A stretch of DNA of 35,608 nucleotides from JAFGHJ01 sp964631335 (GCA_964631335.1 CAZVXD010000006.1:1-35608); one strand, 5' to 3'; shown: positions 24,207-33,550, numbered from the stretch's first letter. A program made the numbers and translations. The notes: generated from the sequence alone by a model not told the origin.

Positions 24207-26477
24207 ATGATTACTCACTCATTAGGATTTCCGAGAATAGGTGTTAAAAGAGAATTGAAAAGAGCAATAGAGAATTATTGGAAAGGCAATATCTCTAAAG
24301 AAGAACTTTTTAATATCGCGAAAGATTTACGAAAAAATCATTGGAAACTGCAGAAAGAAAACGGTGTCGATCTTATTCCTGTAGGAGATTTTTCATTTTA
24401 CGATCAAATTCTCGATATGACAGCGACTTTGGGTGCCGTACCCGAACGTTTTAATTTCAAAGGAGAAAAAATCGATATAGAAACATACTTCGATATGGCA
24501 AGAGGAAAAGAAACTTCCGCGGCTATGGAAATGACCAAATGGTTCGACACCAACTATCATTATATCGTTCCGGAATTCTCACCCAAACAAACTTTCAAAC
24601 TTTCAAACGAAAAGATTTTCGAAGAAGTAAAAGAAGCGACAGATGAAGGGTTTAACGTAAAACCCGTTTTACCGGGACCCCTTACTTATATTTTTCTGGG
24701 CAAAGAAACCGAGGAAGGATTCGACCGCTTCGAACATTTAGATTCTATATTAAAAGTTTATGAGGAAATCTTATCACGTCTTTCAAAATCCTGCGAATGG
24801 ATACAATTAGACGAACCCATACTGGTTCTCGATCTGAGCGAAGAAATTAAGTATTATTTTAAAGAAACTTATGAGAGATTAAAGAACGCAGCAGGACAGA
24901 TGAAAATTCTTCTTGCCACTTATTTCGGGGAACTCGGTTCTAACGAAAATATCGCGCTTTCACTGCCTGTCTCAGGAATCCATCTGGATTTAATCAGAGC
25001 TCCGGAACAGTTAGAGTCGGTATTAAGGAATATTGATCAGGATAAAAAACTCTCCCTCGGAATAGTAAACGGAAGAAATATCTGGAAAACAAACTTCGAC
25101 ACCGCATTAAGCACCGTAAAAAAGACCTCTGAATCTATTGGCAAAGAAAGGATAATGCTGGCTCCCTCCTGTTCTCTTATGCACGTACCTGTCGATCTGG
25201 ACGAAGAAAACGAACTGGACCCTGAAATAAAAAACTGGATGGCTTTCGCCAAACAAAAATGCGGAGAACTAGAAATAATCCGCGATACCGCTATCGGTAA
25301 GGATACATCGGTTAAATTAAAAAGAAACAGAGAAGCTATACAATCGAGAAAGGAAAGCGCATCGGTCACGAATAAGAATGTTCAGGATAAATTACAAAAC
25401 GTAAAAAAGGAAATGCTTACAAGAAATTCATCTTTTGCTTCGAGAATAAAAAAACAAAAAGAAGAATTAGCTGTACCTTTACTGCCGACAACAACAATCG
25501 GTTCTTTTCCGCAAACAAAACAAATTCGAAAAGCACGTTCAGAATTCAAAAAAGGTCGAATTCCAGAAGAAGATTACAAAAAAAGTATGAAAAACTTTAT
25601 AAAGGAAGTTGTAGTTAAGCAGGAAGAACTCGGACTGGATGTTTTTGTTCACGGGGAACCGGAAAGAAACGACATGGTCGAGTACTTCGGCGAACAGTTT
25701 AAAGGCTACTGTTTTTCAAAAAATGGTTGGGTGCAGAGTTACGGAACAAGATGCGTAAAACCGCCGATCCTTTACGGTGATGTAATGCGACCGAAATCCA
25801 TTACGGTAAACTGGATAAAATATGCCCAAGCCTTAACTAACAAACCGATGAAAGGGATGTTAACGGGACCAGTAACCATACTGTGCTGGAGTTTTGTCCG
25901 GGATGACCAGCCTCGCAACGCCACCTGCAGACAAATAGCTCTGGCTTTGAGAGAAGAAGTAGCAGACCTGGAGAAAGCGGGCATAAAACTCATACAGGTG
26001 GATGAACCCGCGATAAGAGAAGGATTGCCTTTAAGGAAAAAAGACTGGGAAAAATACCTGGAGTGGGCGATCGACTGTTTCCGGCTATCGACCTCCTGCG
26101 TCAAAGACGAAACGCAAATACACACTCACATGTGTTACAGCGAGTTCAATGATATTATCGAATGGATAGCCAGAATGGATGCCGACGTAATAAGCATAGA
26201 AGCCAGTCGTTCAAAAATGGAGCTTTTAAAAGCTTTTCAGGATTTCCGGTATCCCAACGAGATAGGACCCGGTGTTTACGACATTCACAGTCCGCGAATA
26301 CCTTCAAAAGAAGAGATGAAAAGCTTAATAAAAAAAGCGGTAGAAGTAATACCCTTCGAAAATCTATGGGTAAATCCCGACTGCGGTTTAAAAACCAGGA
26401 AATGGGAAGAAGTTATCCCTTCGCTCCGGAATATGGTACAAGCGGCAGAAGAATTAAGAAAGGAATATAGGTCATAG
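24207..26477 (+). CDS. metE: Cobalamin-independent methionine synthase MetE
   Basis: This 756-residue enzyme transfers a methyl group from methyltetrahydropteroyl-triglutamate to homocysteine. The N-terminal barrel starts HSLGFPRIGVKRELKRA; the C-terminal barrel starts near TTTIGSFPQTKQIRKAR. The zinc ligands are all present, at exactly the E. coli numbers: His641 and Cys643 (HTHMCYSEF), Glu665 (SIEASRS) and Cys726 (NPDCGLKTR). Full length and intact. The start has AAGGAG ten bases upstream. The last codons and stop overlap a heptameric repeat. With the divergent asd it covers steps of methionine synthesis, but metB/metA-type genes are not in view. Confidence 0.98.
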   Translation: MITHSLGFPRIGVKRELKRAIENYWKGNISKEELFNIAKDLRKNHWKLQKENGVDLIPVGDFSFYDQILDMTATLGAVPERFNFKGEKIDIETYFDMARGKETSAAMEMTKWFDTNYHYIVPEFSPKQTFKLSNEKIFEEVKEATDEGFNVKPVLPGPLTYIFLGKETEEGFDRFEHLDSILKVYEEILSRLSKSCEWIQLDEPILVLDLSEEIKYYFKETYERLKNAAGQMKILLATYFGELGSNENIALSLPVSGIHLDLIRAPEQLESVLRNIDQDKKLSLGIVNGRNIWKTNFDTALSTVKKTSESIGKERIMLAPSCSLMHVPVDLDEENELDPEIKNWMAFAKQKCGELEIIRDTAIGKDTSVKLKRNREAIQSRKESASVTNKNVQDKLQNVKKEMLTRNSSFASRIKKQKEELAVPLLPTTTIGSFPQTKQIRKARSEFKKGRIPEEDYKKSMKNFIKEVVVKQEELGLDVFVHGEPERNDMVEYFGEQFKGYCFSKNGWVQSYGTRCVKPPILYGDVMRPKSITVNWIKYAQALTNKPMKGMLTGPVTILCWSFVRDDQPRNATCRQIALALREEVADLEKAGIKLIQVDEPAIREGLPLRKKDWEKYLEWAIDCFRLSTSCVKDETQIHTHMCYSEFNDIIEWIARMDADVISIEASRSKMELLKAFQDFRYPNEIGPGVYDIHSPRIPSKEEMKSLIKKAVEVIPFENLWVNPDCGLKTRKWEEVIPSLRNMVQAAEELRKEYRS

Positions 26478-26494
26478 GTATTTGGTATTAGGTT
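26467..26494. repeat. Heptameric array overlapping the metE stop, consensus ATAGGTA
   Basis: Four consecutive 7-base units are ATAGGTC, ATAGGTA, TTTGGTA and TTAGGTT. The first encodes the last residues of MetE (Tyr-Arg-Ser), and the stop TAG (26475-26477) lies in the second. A weaker AACTCAT/AACTCAA pair with the same period follows at 26514-26527. Confidence 0.6.
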
Positions 26495-26527
26495 TTTCTA
26501 GTAAAAAATTTAAAACTCATAACTCAA

Positions 26528-26569
26528 AATAAAACAGGTCACGATTGAATAACCGTGACCTGTTTTATT
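26528..26569. terminator. Bidirectional intrinsic terminator
   Basis: A perfect 16-bp stem is formed by 26528-26543 and 26554-26569 with a 10-base loop. The core is ACAGGTCACG/CGTGACCTGT flanked by AATAAA on one side and TTTATT on the other, so a U-rich tail follows on either strand. It serves both metE (plus) and the PorV-like gene (minus). Confidence 0.9.
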
Positions 26570-26587
26570 CTACTTACTCAGCTGTCT

Positions 26588-27589
26588 CTAAAAAGCGAAA
26601 CCGGCGGAGAGTCTATTTATCATATCGACACCCGGTAAATCGAATTCACTGTAAGAGTAATCGAGTTTTACGCCTCCTACGTTGATACCGACTCCGGCAT
26701 TCAGACCTTCAGCGAAATAGTTGAACTTATATCCTCCTCGCAGAAAAATCATATCTTTGTAAGACAATTCCATTCCCACATGATACTGCTCGTCCCAATC
26801 GCGGGGATGTATCATATCGGCTGCTATATTACAGGAATAATCGGGATAATCGCCAAAAAGGTCGAGAATATCCATACCCACTCCCAGGGCGAAGGTCAAT
26901 GGCAACTCAAAAGCTATTCTTTCATAAGTTACCGCGGGAGAAAAATTCCTGACGGACATTCCGAAAGCGAAACTCTTAAAACCGGGATAAAAAAGCAATC
27001 CGAAATCGAAACAGGGAGTCGCAAGATCGTTATCTCTGCCAACCTCTACAGTATCTTCCTCTTCTGTAACTGCCGTAAAGAAACTCTCTCCCAGATGTTG
27101 AGTAACCCATTTCGCCTGAAGCCCGACCGTAAACTTATCCGTAAATTCTCTGGCATACGCTATACCGGCGCAAAAAGCGGACACATCTATCCCTCCTTCG
27201 ATCTCTACAAAACCCTCCTCCGCAGCGGCATCCACCCTAGTGGCATAGAATTCGCCGTAATCGGGGGTTATAAGGCTAAAACCGAATTTGCCCCATACTC
27301 CGGCGTTATAAACGCCAGCCACATTAATATAACTAATATCCGCTATCCATTGAGTCTGACCCGCATACAAATCAAAATTACCTTCGATTTCACCAACACC
27401 CGCGGGATTGTAAAAAAGAGCCGAAGCGTCCTGCCCCAAAACGGTAAAAGCCTCTCCCATTCCGCAGGCTCTCGCTCCCATTCCCACATCGAGCATTTTA
27501 ACCCCTGTTTGGGCAACCTTGTTCGCCGCGTCGGCGTTAATCGAAAGACAGAATGTTAACAAAGCTATAAATACAATAAATTTCTTCAT
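26588..27589 (-). CDS. PorV/PorQ-family outer-membrane beta-barrel protein
   Basis: This 333-residue protein has a signal peptide (cleavage near ADA-AN, residue ~22). The signature N-terminus follows: GVKMLDVGMGARACGMGEAFT, then DASALFYNPAGVGEIEG. The rest is alternating beta strands ending in a C-terminal Phe (RLSAGFAF). This is the PorV/PorQ (UPF0164) family, FadL-like barrels. In Bacteroidetes, PorV shuttles type-IX-secretion cargo to the attachment machinery. It lies 12 bases after a gene whose product ends in a sorting-domain-like segment, which fits a PorV-like role. The other type IX genes are not in the window. Confidence 0.87.
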   Translation of the reverse strand: MKKFIVFIALLTFCLSINADAANKVAQTGVKMLDVGMGARACGMGEAFTVLGQDASALFYNPAGVGEIEGNFDLYAGQTQWIADISYINVAGVYNAGVWGKFGFSLITPDYGEFYATRVDAAAEEGFVEIEGGIDVSAFCAGIAYAREFTDKFTVGLQAKWVTQHLGESFFTAVTEEEDTVEVGRDNDLATPCFDFGLLFYPGFKSFAFGMSVRNFSPAVTYERIAFELPLTFALGVGMDILDLFGDYPDYSCNIAADMIHPRDWDEQYHVGMELSYKDMIFLRGGYKFNYFAEGLNAGVGINVGGVKLDYSYSEFDLPGVDMINRLSAGFAF

Positions 27590-27601
27590 CTTTCTTCCCC
27601 C

Positions 27602-29908
27602 TTATCTGACTATTACAAACTTGCGGAAAACGCTTCTACCCGTTGATTTCTCTTCAATATGCGCTATATAAATACCGCTAGCCGGACGTTGATCGGAATC
27701 TGTTATCATATATCTCTGACCGTCATACCACTGAGCGATTCCTGTTTCGCTGTCATGGTCTATTTTAGTAACCAGTTCTCCCGATTCGGTCATAATGGTT
27801 ATCCAACATGGACCTGGCAAATTAGCAAAGGTGAGTTTATGTCCATCACCCTCGTCATATCCTCCCTGAGCTGCAATATGTAAAGGATTAGGAACCACTC
27901 TTACCATTTCCAGACTATCCGATACCTTGGCAGACAATCTCGCTTCCTTGGTAGTCATTGTTAAAAACATACCGCTTTCAACACCCTGATCATTGAACGC
28001 CGTCAAAGCGTAAAAGTAATCGGCGCCCGCGGTAATTCCCTCCGTATCCTCATATACATCAACATCGGCAGCAACAGAATCGTGAAGCTGCCAGTTTCCG
28101 AGGATTATGTCTCCCTGCTTCTCAAACACATAGTCGCCTGACGCTCGATAGATTCTGAAACCGGCAACATCTGAAGGAACACCTCCATCGTACGCCCAGC
28201 TTAACCTTATATTCTCAGCCTGGGAAACAACTTCAAAAACCGTGGGAGGTTCAGGCGAAGCGGGGATATTATAATTCGCGTTAAAATTTCTCTGCGCGTT
28301 CATCCCATTGTTAAAAAGAGAATCCCTGCCCGTAGCCACCATCAAATCTTTGGCTATATCGTTTAAAGCAAGAGATAACTCCGTCTCACCATAGATATTA
28401 AATATCGGGTCTCTCTGCGCCAGCTCTTCCGCGATTGTAGCGGAATCCATCTCCGCCAGCCAACCGTAATCAGCGGCGTTGCCGTTATTCCATGCCTCTC
28501 CAAGCAGATATGAAGTCTTCCTGCTTATGGATCCGCCCACGTATGCGTAAACATATCTAAGCGTGTCTCCGAAAGCCATATCATAAGGACCTATAGAAAA
28601 CTTTCCTTCTATATCAAATCTAATATAAGGGATATCATCGGTATAAACAAAGCCCGGATCCAGCGGTTCGAACTCTCCCCATCTATCCAGAGGCTGCTCG
28701 TAATGAGTCTCTGCTCCTGAGGCGGTTGTCTGATAAACATTGTAAACACTATCCATATAGTAGACATCATCATAAAAAGATCCGCTGGACGAATCGATAG
28801 CGAAGGCTCCCCTTACCATGTATCCGTAAGCGTCAGAATATTCCTCTTCTGTCAGTCCCGGAAAATCCCATACAATCCAGCTGGGTTCCGTGATCAAACT
28901 GGAATGCATACTGGGCTGCGCTGGGTCATTGCTGGAAGGTTCATTCGGAAACTGTTGAACATCGCACGACTGAGGAGCGAACAAAACCGCTGTACCTCCA
29001 AAACGCGCACCATCCAGAAGATTCCGTGAAGTACCCGGGTTTTTACCGTAACTATCATAATCCGCTTCACCCGCTCTCAGCGGGGTAACGTAATGTATCC
29101 GAAGAGAATCATCATCCTGAGGATATGAAAGCCTGGTGTCCTGGTCGACTGTCGTTCCCGCCCAGGTAGGCATCACTTTATTATTTCCAGTTCCGTTTAT
29201 CAAAGCCTCTGTAACTCTCGTAATATAAACGTCCTCCAATATCTGTCCGGGAAGCTCGATTTCCGGATCTTCATCCACATTTCCCGAATTTACAAAAGTC
29301 CAGTCCCATATAATATAATCGTCATGACCCGGCTGGCTCCAGGCTAACACTCTCTGTTTAACATCCAGCCCCATATTCATTCTGACGTTCGATTCTATCA
29401 TAACGTCGGCTGTTCCCAATATTTTCTCCGGAGCCACCTCATCTCCCGACATGGAGGAAGGAGTTAAATTATCCCCATCGACTATTACCTGAGGAAGTGG
29501 ATACCTCATATATCTTCTGATGAAAAACCCTTCTTCATCGGGTACCGCGAATTGATAGGTCTGATCCGCGCGTTTACGCGCGGCGTGTCCGGTAAGGCGA
29601 GCATCCCAGGTGTACCCGGCTGTATCCGTCCAGTTTCGGGCGCCAAAGAACAACCCGGCGTCCTTAAGCAAACCACCCGGCCACTCGAATCCATCGTCAA
29701 AACTAACGTCGTCCCAGGTAATATAACTTCCTCTATAGTAATAAACATTACCGCAGGGTCTCACATCCTCACTCATACAGCCGTGATCATACACAAATGC
29801 CTGCAGTTTTCCCACATCGACGGTTTTAAAAAGCTGGGCGTGAGCGGCAGTACTCACGAAAAAAAGGACCAGCAGTAATATTAATAATTTCCTATGTCCC
29901 ATTTTCAT
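27602..29908 (-). CDS. Secreted surface protein with Fn3 domain and type-A-like C-terminal sorting domain
   Basis: This 768-residue protein has a signal peptide (HRKLLILLLVLFFVSTAAHA). A large N-terminal part of about 540 residues is rich in Asp, Tyr and Trp with no family I recognise. An Fn3 domain follows at about 555-655 (NIRLSWAYDGG, GFRIYRASGD, YFYALTAFNDQG). The last ~90 residues look like a type IX sorting domain: VVPNPL, ITIMTESGELVTKI, ASGIYIAHIE and a final RKFVIVR. It should be exported, then attached to the surface or released. It sits between the TonB-dependent receptor and the PorV-like barrel, in an apparent three-gene unit (spacings 15 and 12 bases). The start ATG could also be two codons later. 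Role unknown. Confidence 0.78.
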   Translation of the reverse strand: MKMGHRKLLILLLVLFFVSTAAHAQLFKTVDVGKLQAFVYDHGCMSEDVRPCGNVYYYRGSYITWDDVSFDDGFEWPGGLLKDAGLFFGARNWTDTAGYTWDARLTGHAARKRADQTYQFAVPDEEGFFIRRYMRYPLPQVIVDGDNLTPSSMSGDEVAPEKILGTADVMIESNVRMNMGLDVKQRVLAWSQPGHDDYIIWDWTFVNSGNVDEDPEIELPGQILEDVYITRVTEALINGTGNNKVMPTWAGTTVDQDTRLSYPQDDDSLRIHYVTPLRAGEADYDSYGKNPGTSRNLLDGARFGGTAVLFAPQSCDVQQFPNEPSSNDPAQPSMHSSLITEPSWIVWDFPGLTEEEYSDAYGYMVRGAFAIDSSSGSFYDDVYYMDSVYNVYQTTASGAETHYEQPLDRWGEFEPLDPGFVYTDDIPYIRFDIEGKFSIGPYDMAFGDTLRYVYAYVGGSISRKTSYLLGEAWNNGNAADYGWLAEMDSATIAEELAQRDPIFNIYGETELSLALNDIAKDLMVATGRDSLFNNGMNAQRNFNANYNIPASPEPPTVFEVVSQAENIRLSWAYDGGVPSDVAGFRIYRASGDYVFEKQGDIILGNWQLHDSVAADVDVYEDTEGITAGADYFYALTAFNDQGVESGMFLTMTTKEARLSAKVSDSLEMVRVVPNPLHIAAQGGYDEGDGHKLTFANLPGPCWITIMTESGELVTKIDHDSETGIAQWYDGQRYMITDSDQRPASGIYIAHIEEKSTGRSVFRKFVIVR

Positions 29909-29923
29909 TAACCTCCTTTCCCT

Positions 29924-32900
29924 TTAAAAAGAGAACCTTATTCCGAACTGAATATATCTCATATCCAGATAATAAAGGAATTCTCTATTCGGATTATTAA
30001 TATACGGTTTTTCGTCACTTCTCAAATCTCCGATTTTATCCGGTTCTTCCCCGTCAGCGGGACCATCCGCAGCCGCAAGGTCTGTCCAGGGTTTTTCATT
30101 ATACATCTCGAGACGGAGGGAATTATAGTAATCAGATCGATCTGTGGGATTTCCATAGTCGAACGCCTGAGTGGATAAAGTCTGCCAGTCAAAAATATTG
30201 TGTATATCACAGAATAAACTGACAGGAGCTCCGCCGATAGTCAGATTTTTACTTATGCTTATATCGACATTATTTTCATCCGGCCAATGAACATTGTTGC
30301 GCAATATATCGTCCCACTCAGAACCAAAAGGATTATAAGTATCATAAAAACCCGATCTCCAGCTGTACAAACAGGAAAGATTATATCCACCTAAGAATAT
30401 TCCCCAATCCATAGGAGTCTTAAAGGTTACCTGAGCGTTAAAAACAGGTCGAGGAAGAGCATCGTCACTTTCAGGTAGCGTCAAACCTTCATTTCGACGC
30501 CTTTCAGGCTTTTGATAGAAACCCTCTCTTCCTAATTGACCTGAACTTTGCACTCTATAATCGTAATTTATCCAGCCCGCAAAGAATCTTCCCTGAGCTT
30601 TTCTCAACTCAAACTCAAAACCTCTTATGTCACTATAACCAGCGTTATTTACAGTCATGTAACTGACATCTCCGTAATAATCCGTGTAGCTAATCTCGGC
30701 GTATTCATTATCGGTATCCTTATAATAACCTGAAACTCTAGCCAGGTAAGTACTGGCTATGCTGCTTTCGAAACCCACCTCATAAGATATCGTCCTTTCC
30801 ATCTTTAATGAAGGATTACCTATGAAAACAATCGGATTTCTATAATCGCCCCATATAATCTTATATCTGTATTCGTTGGGAGGCAGAGAGTAAAAATGTC
30901 CGTAATTGAAGAACAACTTACTCCTCTCCAATATTGGGAAAGAAATTCCGAGGCGGGGACTTATCTCAAAAACCACATCGGCATCAACCATAGGAGCCAG
31001 AGCGAACAAAGAATCTTTCATGTAAGAGGAATAAAACAAAGAATATAAATCTTCTTCTGTTTCTCTTCTCGGCCACTCGGTATTAGGATCCGAATAATCG
31101 AATCTTAATCCTATATTCGCGAACATTCCTTCAAATTCGATTTTATCCTGAATATACCCCCCTACCAGAATCGGATTTTCATTGTATGTAGTACGCAAAT
31201 ACTGTTGACCGGAAAATTCGTCTTCTTCTCCGGAATCAGGCAAAACCCAGCCGTCGTTGGCTATCCAGTATTCATGCAGATCATCGTACTGGTAAGATAG
31301 ACCGAATTTTATCTGATTATATCTATCCAGCTGAGAAGTCATGTCGAAACTCACATTGTAAGTCTGAGACCACGAAGTATCCCAGGTTCCCAGATGAGCA
31401 GTATATCCATAATTCGCGCCGCCCGCGTCCAGAATCTGGTCCTCCTCCTGATCGATATGAGCGTGCCCATACGGGATATCATCAACCGCGTATTCACCTC
31501 CGATAACTCTATTCCCGAACCATCGGACCACTGTATCGCCACCTATTCGGCGAGGTACGTCATAATAAAACTGCGCGTCATTATTTCTTCTAATATAAGT
31601 CAATCTAAGATCGTAAAAAATATTCTCGCTTATAGCATGCTGCATTGTCAATCCCACCATTCCGGACTTAATATCAAACGGTGTTAACGCGTTTGCCCTA
31701 AACAAATTTCCGATGCTCAATTTATCACTGCCGTGATAGATTTCATCCCATTCCGCTATGGGCTGAAGCATATCCATTCCGCCCCTGAGGTAAACCTGCC
31801 CTTTATAACCGTACATATAATCAGCGTTCCCTTCTTCATCCCCTCTCGCCCAGGGAGAAAGGGAATTTATAATCGAGTACGCTCCTCTCAGATTTAACTT
31901 TATATCTCCCAAACGTGAAGTCAGCTTCAAACTCGCCATTCTTTCCCTGTAATAATCCCTGCTGTCGGGAATGGCGAACGCCTCGTTATGATCCCTGTAA
32001 GAAGTATAAAACGCCAGACCACCTAAATACTGTCCTATAACAGGTATAGGACCACCGAAACCGGCATCCACGGTCCAATCCGGCTTATCTCCATACTTGG
32101 CAGGCCATACCTGACCTTCCTCCGGTTCCCAGGCAAAAGCTTCATATCCAACAATTGTTGTGTCAATTTCAGTTATTTCATAAATCGGTGCGTAAGCCGA
32201 GTCCGGAATAAGTGTATCCCAACTGGGCAGATTATCGTACCCCTCGGTATTGATACGACGCAGCCAGATAAACCTGGCGCGAGCGTCTTCAGGAGTTACG
32301 TTCGTATCTCTTCTTGTCACAGATATCCATCCGTTAAAACTCGGATATTGTTTGTCATTAACCGTATCTTCTATCCAATCTTCGACCGTATAACCGGAAT
32401 CGGCCGTATCTCCAGTTATCCACACTCTGGTACCCTTAAAGCAAACGCTATCTTCCTCGCTCAAAAAAGGATAATTATAATAATTCTCCGGACTAAATAT
32501 GGAATGACCACTATGCTTCTGGTAACCCGGAGTATATCTGAATTCAAACGAACCTTCGTATTTATTGGGAGAACCTTCTCTGGTAATTACATTTATGACA
32601 CCGGAACGAACATTCGCGAACTCCGCTTCAAAACCTCCCTTTATCAAATTAACTTCTTTTATTTCGCTCAAGTTAGGCATAAGAATGGGCTCATTCGATC
32701 TCTGGTCGACAAGAAGCAAACCATCAGCCATAAGCTTCGTCTGAGACACGCCACCTCCTCTGACACTCCAACCGTCGATACCCGCCTGTAAATTGAGATA
32801 TTGAGTAACGTTTGAAATAAGAGGCACCGCCTCTATCTCAGACTTCTCCGCGGCAAAAGAACTTCCCGCGAGGTCCATTTTTACGACTTCTCTCTCAGCC

Positions 32901-33280
32901 TGAACAACCACACCTTCACCTCTAACAATGGTCGATTCCAATTCGAAATCGAGAGGCGTGGTATGATTCGACTCTACTCTCACCCCGGTTTTTGTAACAC
33001 TCTGATACCCCATCATTCTTGCCTGAACATTATAAGTTCCCGGCTCCAATCTTATTATGTAATAATAACCGTCCGCGTCACAGGCAGCTCCCCTATCGGT
33101 ACCTTCTATGATAACGTTGGCACCCGGCAGCGGCTCACCTGTCCTGGCATCTAAAACAACACCGGCAATTTTACCGGTAACTGCTGCTTCCGCATTCTGG
33201 ATAACCATAAAAAAAGCTGCAAACCAAAGCAGGCAAAATAAAATCCATCTGAACGAAAATCCTATTCCCGTTCTTTTCAT
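29924..33280 (-). CDS. TonB-dependent receptor with carboxypeptidase-regulatory-like N-terminal domain
   Basis: This 1118-residue protein has a signal peptide (to about residue 33, NAEAA). A CarboxypepD_reg-like/CNA-B domain (35-115) follows: GKIAGVVLDARTGEPLPGAN, DGYYYIIRLEPGTY. Then comes a plug domain: GIDGWSVRGGGVSQTKLMADG and EVNLIKGGFEAEFANVRSGV. The rest is a ~22-strand barrel with aromatic-rich strands ending IQFGIRFSF (terminal Phe). Receptors with this layout import large or complex nutrients in Bacteroidetes and relatives; the substrate is unknown. The start has a GGAGG Shine-Dalgarno. A consensus promoter lies ~195 bases upstream, leaving a long leader. Confidence 0.9.
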   Translation of the reverse strand: MKRTGIGFSFRWILFCLLWFAAFFMVIQNAEAAVTGKIAGVVLDARTGEPLPGANVIIEGTDRGAACDADGYYYIIRLEPGTYNVQARMMGYQSVTKTGVRVESNHTTPLDFELESTIVRGEGVVVQAEREVVKMDLAGSSFAAEKSEIEAVPLISNVTQYLNLQAGIDGWSVRGGGVSQTKLMADGLLLVDQRSNEPILMPNLSEIKEVNLIKGGFEAEFANVRSGVINVITREGSPNKYEGSFEFRYTPGYQKHSGHSIFSPENYYNYPFLSEEDSVCFKGTRVWITGDTADSGYTVEDWIEDTVNDKQYPSFNGWISVTRRDTNVTPEDARARFIWLRRINTEGYDNLPSWDTLIPDSAYAPIYEITEIDTTIVGYEAFAWEPEEGQVWPAKYGDKPDWTVDAGFGGPIPVIGQYLGGLAFYTSYRDHNEAFAIPDSRDYYRERMASLKLTSRLGDIKLNLRGAYSIINSLSPWARGDEEGNADYMYGYKGQVYLRGGMDMLQPIAEWDEIYHGSDKLSIGNLFRANALTPFDIKSGMVGLTMQHAISENIFYDLRLTYIRRNNDAQFYYDVPRRIGGDTVVRWFGNRVIGGEYAVDDIPYGHAHIDQEEDQILDAGGANYGYTAHLGTWDTSWSQTYNVSFDMTSQLDRYNQIKFGLSYQYDDLHEYWIANDGWVLPDSGEEDEFSGQQYLRTTYNENPILVGGYIQDKIEFEGMFANIGLRFDYSDPNTEWPRRETEEDLYSLFYSSYMKDSLFALAPMVDADVVFEISPRLGISFPILERSKLFFNYGHFYSLPPNEYRYKIIWGDYRNPIVFIGNPSLKMERTISYEVGFESSIASTYLARVSGYYKDTDNEYAEISYTDYYGDVSYMTVNNAGYSDIRGFEFELRKAQGRFFAGWINYDYRVQSSGQLGREGFYQKPERRRNEGLTLPESDDALPRPVFNAQVTFKTPMDWGIFLGGYNLSCLYSWRSGFYDTYNPFGSEWDDILRNNVHWPDENNVDISISKNLTIGGAPVSLFCDIHNIFDWQTLSTQAFDYGNPTDRSDYYNSLRLEMYNEKPWTDLAAADGPADGEEPDKIGDLRSDEKPYINNPNREFLYYLDMRYIQFGIRFSF

Positions 33281-33359
33281 GAAAACCTCCTTTCATTAAG
33301 GGTTACAAAACAATAAGTTACAACAATTCTTTGAATCAAAAAAAACTTCCTATAAACTC

Positions 33360-33449
33360 TTAAAAATGTAATAAAACCCGATAATATAATCTCTTCCTCC
33401 TCATTTCTCCGAGATCTTTTTAAGGAAACACCTTCTCCATCTTCAGCAT
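33360..33449 (-). other. Two possible short leader ORFs in the receptor mRNA leader
   Basis: In the leader of the TonB receptor operon, ORF 33420-33449 (9 codons, MLKMEKVFP) is preceded by GGAG at five bases spacing. ORF 33360-33404 (14 codons, MRRKRLYYRVLLHF) has GGAG only two bases before the ATG. They could control the operon or be chance. Unsupported beyond position and the first one's ribosome-binding site. Confidence 0.2.
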
Positions 33450-33474
33450 AATAACTCCGGTATTTATGGAATCT

Positions 33475-33503
33475 ATTATACAGGAAACAAATAATAATGT
33501 CAA
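33475..33503 (-). promoter_or_regulatory. Consensus sigma-70 promoter of the TonB-receptor operon
   Basis: On the minus strand a perfect TTGACA (33498-33503), exactly 17 bases of spacer, and a perfect TATAAT (33475-33480) are present. Transcription would start near 33468, leaving a leader of about 188 bases before the ATG at 33280. The leader shows no cobalamin-riboswitch box. Confidence 0.8.
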
Positions 33504-33550
33504 GTGCTGTTTCCCTTATTTTATTGTCAGTTTAAGGATGATACAATCCG

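Noticed and set aside
26780..27559. 259-residue plus-strand open frame
   Set aside because: Antisense shadow of the PorV-like gene, whose reading frame has a signal peptide and family motifs.
33281..33468. Cobalamin riboswitch in the TonB-receptor leader
   Set aside because: No B12-box-like sequence or suitable multi-stem fold could be seen, and the leader is AT-rich with few stems.
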